Below the pieces are notes generated by a model. The model made no database searches. It was given only the letters and a program-made list of their open reading frames with translations, and was not told the origin of the DNA. The translations under genes and the position numbers were made by a program. From JAVJUV01 sp047314965 (GTDB taxonomy: Bacteria > Pseudomonadota > Alphaproteobacteria > Rhodobacterales > Rhodobacteraceae): a stretch of DNA of 64,000 nucleotides. Positions 60,125-64,000 of this stretch are shown piece by piece. The stretch spans positions 173,845-237,844 of the forward strand of contig NZ_JBLBVK010000057.1 in the NCBI RefSeq assembly GCF_047314965.1. The letters run 5' to 3'. The first letter of the stretch is position 1. Every line of letters begins with the position of its first letter.

Positions 60125-61240
60125 TTGAGCCGCATTTCCGCAGATGAGCGCGCTTCCGAGCGGCGTACTCGCGTCACGATAGCCGACGTGGCGGATGCCC
60201 TTGGGCTGACCAAGGGAACCGTTTCTCGGGCCATGAACGGATACCCGGATATCTCCGATGCGACCCGGCAACGTGTGCGTCGCAAGGCCGAGGTCATGGG
60301 CTACAGGCCCCTGGCGCAGGCGCAGGCCATCCGGACCGGTAGGTCGCGCGCGCTTGGGCTGGTTCTTCAAACCGATATTCCGGGAGCGCAGCGTCCGTTT
60401 CTTTCCGATTTCCTTGCCGGTGTGACCAGTGCCGCAAGCGCCGAGTCCTGGACCCTGACCGTCGCGACCTCGGCGGGAGATATGGAAATGCTGGCGACGC
60501 TCGAACGCCTCGTCGATGAGCGCAAGGCTGATGGTTTCATTCTTCCCCGGACGTGGACGCATGATGCGCGGATGAAACTGCTGCGCGCACTTGACGTTCC
60601 CTTCGTCCTCTATGGCCGCGTCGCCGATCCCGAGGGCTGCGCGTGGTTCGACATTCTTGGCGAGGAGGCCATGCGCGAGGCGGTTGTTCGGCTGGCATCC
60701 CACGGGCATTCCCGGATCGGTTTCGTGAATGGCGGTCTAGAGTACAATTTCAGCGGTCTGCGCGCCGAAGGGTTTCGTCGGGGCATGGCGGAAGCCGGTC
60801 TGACGGTGGCTCCTGATTTGATGCTGTCCGGTGCGATGACACTCGAGGCCGGAGCGGAGGCGACCCGGAGCTTGCTCTCGCTGGAGGTGCCGCCTACCGC
60901 AATCGTATTCGCGGTCGATGCTGCTGCTTTGGGTGCCTACCATGCGACAGAGAGCCTCGGACTGGAGATCGGCCGCGACGTGTCGATCATTTCGTATGAC
61001 GGCATTCCCGAAGGCGCATGGGTGCGGCCCCCGCTGACGACTTTCAGCGTGGACAGCCGGAACGCCGGATCGCGGCTTGCGGAACTGCTGATCAGGCGCG
61101 TCCGGGGCGAAGCTCCGGAGACCTTGCGGGAGACCGCGCACGCCACGTTGCAGATCGGAGGCTCGGACGGGCCACCTCTTCTTTCTTCCGACGAAATCGC
61201 GCGGCGGGTCCAGGCCGCTGGAGCGGAAAGACCGAACTGA
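60125..61240 (+). CDS. LacI-family transcriptional regulator of sugar uptake
   Basis: Repressor with an N-terminal LacI helix-turn-helix (VTIADVADALGLTKGTVSRA, followed by MNGYPDISDAT) and a periplasmic-binding-protein-like effector domain (SILPR-like FILPRTWTHDARMK, VRLASHGHSRIGFVNGG, ISYDGIPEGAW). The start is placed at TTG 60125 (371 residues) because GGGAGGA lies five to six bases before it; an upstream TTG at 60077 would put coding sequence across the palindromic operator. It precedes the binding-protein gene by 20 bases and very likely regulates the transporter. The sugar is unknown; AglR-like regulators of alpha-glucosides are one possibility. Confidence 0.9.
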   Translation: MSRISADERASERRTRVTIADVADALGLTKGTVSRAMNGYPDISDATRQRVRRKAEVMGYRPLAQAQAIRTGRSRALGLVLQTDIPGAQRPFLSDFLAGVTSAASAESWTLTVATSAGDMEMLATLERLVDERKADGFILPRTWTHDARMKLLRALDVPFVLYGRVADPEGCAWFDILGEEAMREAVVRLASHGHSRIGFVNGGLEYNFSGLRAEGFRRGMAEAGLTVAPDLMLSGAMTLEAGAEATRSLLSLEVPPTAIVFAVDAAALGAYHATESLGLEIGRDVSIISYDGIPEGAWVRPPLTTFSVDSRNAGSRLAELLIRRVRGEAPETLRETAHATLQIGGSDGPPLLSSDEIARRVQAAGAERPN

Positions 61241-61260
61241 AATCCAATGGGAGGACCACG

Positions 61261-62616
61261 ATGAAACTGACATCCAAAACTATGGCCCGTTTGCTGACCA
61301 CAGCATCTGTCGGGCTTGCCCTCACGGCTGTTTCCGCCTCGGCCGACATCCGTTTCTGGACGACCGAGGAGCAACCCGAGCGCCTTGCCAAGCAGGAAGA
61401 AATGGCTGCGGCCTTCAAAGAGAAGACCGGCATTAATGTGGAAGTCATTCCCGTGACCGAGAGCGATCTTGGCACGCGGGCGACTGCCGCCTTTGCTGCG
61501 GGCGACCTGCCCGACGTTATCTACCACACGCTCCAGTACGCGCTTCCATGGGTCGAAGCCGGCATTCTGGACGCCGAAGCCGCGACCGAGGTTATCGAGT
61601 CGCTTGGGACCGATACGTTTGCGCCGGGCGCTCTGTCGATGGCGGCGGTCGAGGATGGCTATGCAAGTGTGCCGGTCGATGGCTGGACGCAGATGATCGT
61701 GTATCGCAAGGATCTGTTCGAAGCGAACGGTCTGGCGGCGCCAACGACCTATGCCGCTGTGACAGCGGCGATCGAAAAACTGCACAACCCGCCGGAGCTG
61801 TTCGGATTCGTGGCCGCCACCAAGGTGGACGAGAACTTCATGAGCCAGGTGCTGGAGCATGTGTTCCTGGCTAACGGCGCGACGCCGGTAGGCCCGGATG
61901 GTTTCACCGGTTTCGACGAGGCAAAGACGATCGAGGTGCTGGAGTTCTACAAAACGCTGGCCGACGCATCGCCGGATGGCGAGCTTTACTGGGATCAGTC
62001 CCGGAGCCTTTATTTCGCGGGAGATGCCGCGATGATCATCTGGTCGCCGTTCATCCTGGACGAACTGGCCGGCCTGCGCGATAGTGCGCCGCCCACAATC
62101 AATGACGATCCGACCTCGTCCGAGTTGGCCTCCAAGACGGGTATCGTCACCAATTTCGCAGGACCCTCGAACCCTGATGGCGCGGCATGGGGTGATATCC
62201 GCTACTTCGGGATCACGGCTGACGCCGACATCGACGAGGCACAGCAGTTCGTCCAGTTCTCGATGGACGAGGGTTATACTTCGACCCTGTCGATCGCGCC
62301 CGAGGGCAAGTTCCCCGTGCGCCGTGGCAATGCCGACAACCCGACCGCGTTCGTGGAAGCGTGGTCGAAACTGGATGTCGGCGTGGACCGCAAGGCTCCG
62401 CTTTCGGCCCTGTACGATGCCGCGATGATCGACGAGATCGTTGGCGGTCTGGATGTGGCTCAGCGTTGGGGCGTATCGGAAGGGCAACTGGCACTTGCGT
62501 CCAAGATCATCAACAGCCAGGCCATCAACCGCGTCGTCCGCGAGTATATCGACGGGAACATCGAAGCGACGGCCGCTGTTGCGAAAATGAACGAAGAACT
62601 GGCCGGTATCGAGTAA
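61261..62616 (+). CDS. Sugar ABC transporter substrate-binding protein
   Basis: Periplasmic family 1 extracellular binding protein. The 451-residue precursor has a signal peptide (MKLTSKTMARLLTTASVGLA) and the typical start of the mature protein, IRFWTTEEQPERL. Later blocks such as AAFAAGDLPDVIYHT, YASVPVDGWTQMIVYRKDLF and YFAGDAAMIIWSPF fit the carbohydrate group. The sugar cannot be named from sequence; alpha-glucosides or glucosylglycerol are guesses. A hairpin follows the stop codon, which in many such operons keeps the binding protein more abundant than the permeases. Confidence 0.92.
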   Translation: MKLTSKTMARLLTTASVGLALTAVSASADIRFWTTEEQPERLAKQEEMAAAFKEKTGINVEVIPVTESDLGTRATAAFAAGDLPDVIYHTLQYALPWVEAGILDAEAATEVIESLGTDTFAPGALSMAAVEDGYASVPVDGWTQMIVYRKDLFEANGLAAPTTYAAVTAAIEKLHNPPELFGFVAATKVDENFMSQVLEHVFLANGATPVGPDGFTGFDEAKTIEVLEFYKTLADASPDGELYWDQSRSLYFAGDAAMIIWSPFILDELAGLRDSAPPTINDDPTSSELASKTGIVTNFAGPSNPDGAAWGDIRYFGITADADIDEAQQFVQFSMDEGYTSTLSIAPEGKFPVRRGNADNPTAFVEAWSKLDVGVDRKAPLSALYDAAMIDEIVGGLDVAQRWGVSEGQLALASKIINSQAINRVVREYIDGNIEATAAVAKMNEELAGIE

Positions 62617-62627
62617 GCTTGGCCTAT

Positions 62628-62651
62628 GGGGTGGCGTTTCTGCGCCGCCCC
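62628..62651 (+). other. Intercistronic hairpin after the binding-protein gene
   Basis: GGGGTGGCG (62628-62636) pairs with CGCCGCCCC (62643-62651), one G-T pair, around a 6-base loop. No T-run follows, so it is more likely an mRNA-stabilising element than a terminator. Confidence 0.6.
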
Positions 62652-62674
62652 GAAACCCTACCGGAGTTCGTCCC

Positions 62675-63907
62675 ATGACGTCCGCTGTTCCACCGACGGG
62701 AACGGGCCCGCTTGCCCGACGCGAGGCGCGTCTGGCCTGGGGGCTTCTGATGCCCACGATCGCCATCGTGTCGGCGGTTGTGCTTCTGCCGTTGCTGGCG
62801 ATTTTCTGGATCAGTTTCAAACCGATCGGCCTGGCCGATCTGCGTCCGCCTGCACCGGTGGTGCGGGAGGCGCTGCGCGGGTCGGATGAGAACCTGCGGC
62901 TTGAATACCGGATCAGGAACTCGTCTCGGGACGAGGCCTTGTCGGGCGTATCTCTGGCGGACGTTCTGCCCGAAGGTGTAACGGTCGCGCGCGCTGACGA
63001 ACGATGTGTCTTCGCCGGTCAGGCGTTCAGCTGTGACCTTGGCGACCTTGAGGGCGGCGGGCGAGGCGAGGTCGAGATCTTCGTTGCAGTTGCGGGTGAC
63101 AAGGAGGCGGCCGAGGCCGCCGCGGAGGCCAGTGAACCGGCGGTAACCGGCAAGGGCAGGAACATTCTCACAAACTTCGAATTCTCGCTGGAGAATTTCG
63201 CCCGGATTTTCGATGGGCGCGAATTCTGGGGTGTCCTGGGCGTGACGGTCTTCTACACCGTTTTCGGCACCGTGGGCGCGCTGGTGTTCGGCTTGTTCGC
63301 CGCGATGCTTCTGAACAAGGAATTCCGGGGGCAGGGCATTCTCAGGGGATTGTACTTGTTCCCTTATGTGGCGCCGGTGATCGCGGTGGCGTTTGCTTGG
63401 ATCATCCTGTTCGACCCCTTTTCAGGGTCGGCGAATGCGCTGTTGAAGCAGATGGGCGTGACGGAGGGCTCGATCAACTTCTTCGGCGAGCGGCCGCTGG
63501 CGCTGATCATGGTCACGGTCTTCGAGATCTGGCGCTATTTCCCTCTGTCCTTCCTGTTCATCCTGGCGCGGATGCAGTCGATCGACACCGATATGTACGA
63601 GGCCGCCGATATGGACGGGGCGTCGCCCTTCCAGAAATTCTGGTATCTGAGCCTGCCGCAACTTCTTGGAATCCTGAGCGTTCTGTTCCTTCTGCGCTTT
63701 ATCTGGACGTTCAACAAGTTTGACGACATCTTCCTTCTGACCGGGGGCAACGCCGGGACTCGGACGCTGACGGTCAACGTCTATGAACAGGCCTTCGCGG
63801 TGTCGAATATCGGGGCGGGGGCGGCCGTGGCGGTGGTGATCTTCTGCTGCCTGATCCTGTTTTCGATATTCTTCTTCAAATACGTGAGCCGGGAGGAAGG
63901 GTTGTGA
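62675..63907 (+). CDS. Sugar ABC transporter permease with DUF11-like periplasmic insertion
   Basis: MalF-type membrane subunit of the sugar importer. The 410 residues are about 100 longer than usual. TM1 is at ~24-46; the remaining five helices lie after residue ~185 with the coupling EAA loop YEAADMDGASPFQKFWYLSL near 310-330. Between them, residues ~72-142 look like a DUF11 beta-sandwich repeat (LEYRIRNSSRDEALSGVSLA, LPEGVTVARADERCVFAGQ) with two cysteines (C111, C120), then an Ala/Glu-rich linker. The insertion would sit in the first periplasmic loop, where it could touch the binding protein. It ends close to the window edge; the second permease and ATPase genes should follow. Confidence 0.9.
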   Translation: MTSAVPPTGTGPLARREARLAWGLLMPTIAIVSAVVLLPLLAIFWISFKPIGLADLRPPAPVVREALRGSDENLRLEYRIRNSSRDEALSGVSLADVLPEGVTVARADERCVFAGQAFSCDLGDLEGGGRGEVEIFVAVAGDKEAAEAAAEASEPAVTGKGRNILTNFEFSLENFARIFDGREFWGVLGVTVFYTVFGTVGALVFGLFAAMLLNKEFRGQGILRGLYLFPYVAPVIAVAFAWIILFDPFSGSANALLKQMGVTEGSINFFGERPLALIMVTVFEIWRYFPLSFLFILARMQSIDTDMYEAADMDGASPFQKFWYLSLPQLLGILSVLFLLRFIWTFNKFDDIFLLTGGNAGTRTLTVNVYEQAFAVSNIGAGAAVAVVIFCCLILFSIFFFKYVSREEGL

Positions 63908-63914
63908 GAACCGC

Positions 63915-63976
63915 TTTCGGCGAAACGTCGGCGCAGTGTCGGCAAAACGCATGGCAAACCTCATGGCAGGGTGTCG
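63915..63976 (+). repeat. Degenerate ~10-12 bp tandem repeat array, copy 2
   Basis: Units read approximately TTTCGGCGAA, ACGTCGGCGC, AGTGTCGGCAA, AACGCATGGCAA, ACCTCATGGCA and GGGTGTCGCC, with the same consensus as the array at 45568. It directly follows the permease stop codon. Confidence 0.5.
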
Positions 63977-64000
63977 CCGCCTCTGGCGGCGACCGGGGGG
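63975..64000 (+). repeat. Partial GC-rich hairpin element at the window edge
   Basis: CGCCGCC-TCT-GGCGGCG (63975-63991) is a hairpin with the same TCT loop as the element at 9157, followed by ACCGGGGGG. It looks like the beginning of another intergenic element that continues past the window. Confidence 0.4.

Noticed and set aside
1..64000. CRISPR arrays, tRNA or rRNA genes, insertion sequences, phage genes
   Set aside because: I looked for regular spaced repeats, cloverleaf-like segments, transposases and integrases by reading; none was found. The only recombinase is housekeeping XerC.

Overview
The window looks like chromosome from a marine-type alphaproteobacterium of the Rhodobacteraceae (Roseobacter group). 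Evidence: high GC; a TauR/Xsc sulfonate locus; phosphatidylcholine synthase; FNR-type control of ccoNOQP next to a universal stress gene; and a GC-rich hairpin repeat of a kind I know from intergenic DNA of this family. I saw no tRNA, rRNA, CRISPR array, phage or insertion sequence. This is mostly core and metabolic DNA.

Layout. 1-2.6 kb: thiN and a long acidic protein of unknown function. 2.6-9.2 kb: sulfonate/acetyl-phosphate block (tauR, xsc, ackA, convergent pta, citrate synthase). 9.2-14.4 kb: pcs, xerC with a DUF484 gene, a broken methyltransferase gene, an FAD-linked hydroxyacid dehydrogenase and an exported metallo-beta-lactamase-fold protein. 14.4-18.5 kb: glpR divergent from glpD-glpK. 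18.6-29.7 kb: complete glycogen operon glgP-glgB-glgC-glgA-glgX-pgm. 29.9-30.9 kb: rlmH and rsfS. 30.9-37.0 kb: tamA-tamB. 37.1-42.4 kb: MscS-type channel, copper ATPase copA behind a CueR-type promoter, and a Tat-exported multicopper oxidase. 42.4-45.4 kb: tonB, btuD and btuC behind a cobalamin riboswitch. 45.7-49.6 kb: a four-gene manganese/iron-type ABC transporter behind a Fur-family 7-1-7 box. 49.7-55.1 kb: a CPA2 cation/proton antiporter, a tiny putative gene, a large one-TM protein with a possible GspC/PilP-like C-terminus, and a SIMPL-domain protein. 55.1-59.6 kb: a universal stress protein divergent from ccoNOQP, with an FNR site between them. 59.7-64 kb: a small hypothetical protein, a LacI-family regulator, and the first two genes of a sugar ABC transporter running off the right edge.

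How the genes work together. Xsc makes acetyl phosphate, which AckA and Pta convert to acetate plus ATP or to acetyl-CoA; citrate synthase can draw that into the TCA cycle. GlpK and GlpD feed glycerol carbon to dihydroxyacetone phosphate. Pgm and GlgC/GlgA/GlgB build glycogen, and GlgP/GlgX take it apart. TamA/TamB handle outer-membrane protein or lipid traffic. The right-hand half is largely metal, vitamin and envelope homeostasis plus microaerobic respiration.

The least explained items are: an ABC permease with a DUF11-like domain inserted in its first periplasmic loop; the one-TM protein at 52-54 kb; two arrays of a degenerate ~10-12 bp repeat; a B12-riboswitch operon with no binding protein or receptor gene beside it; and several well-formed operators whose regulators can be proposed from family knowledge. 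Start sites were moved inward wherever a Shine-Dalgarno sequence, signal peptide or family length favoured it.
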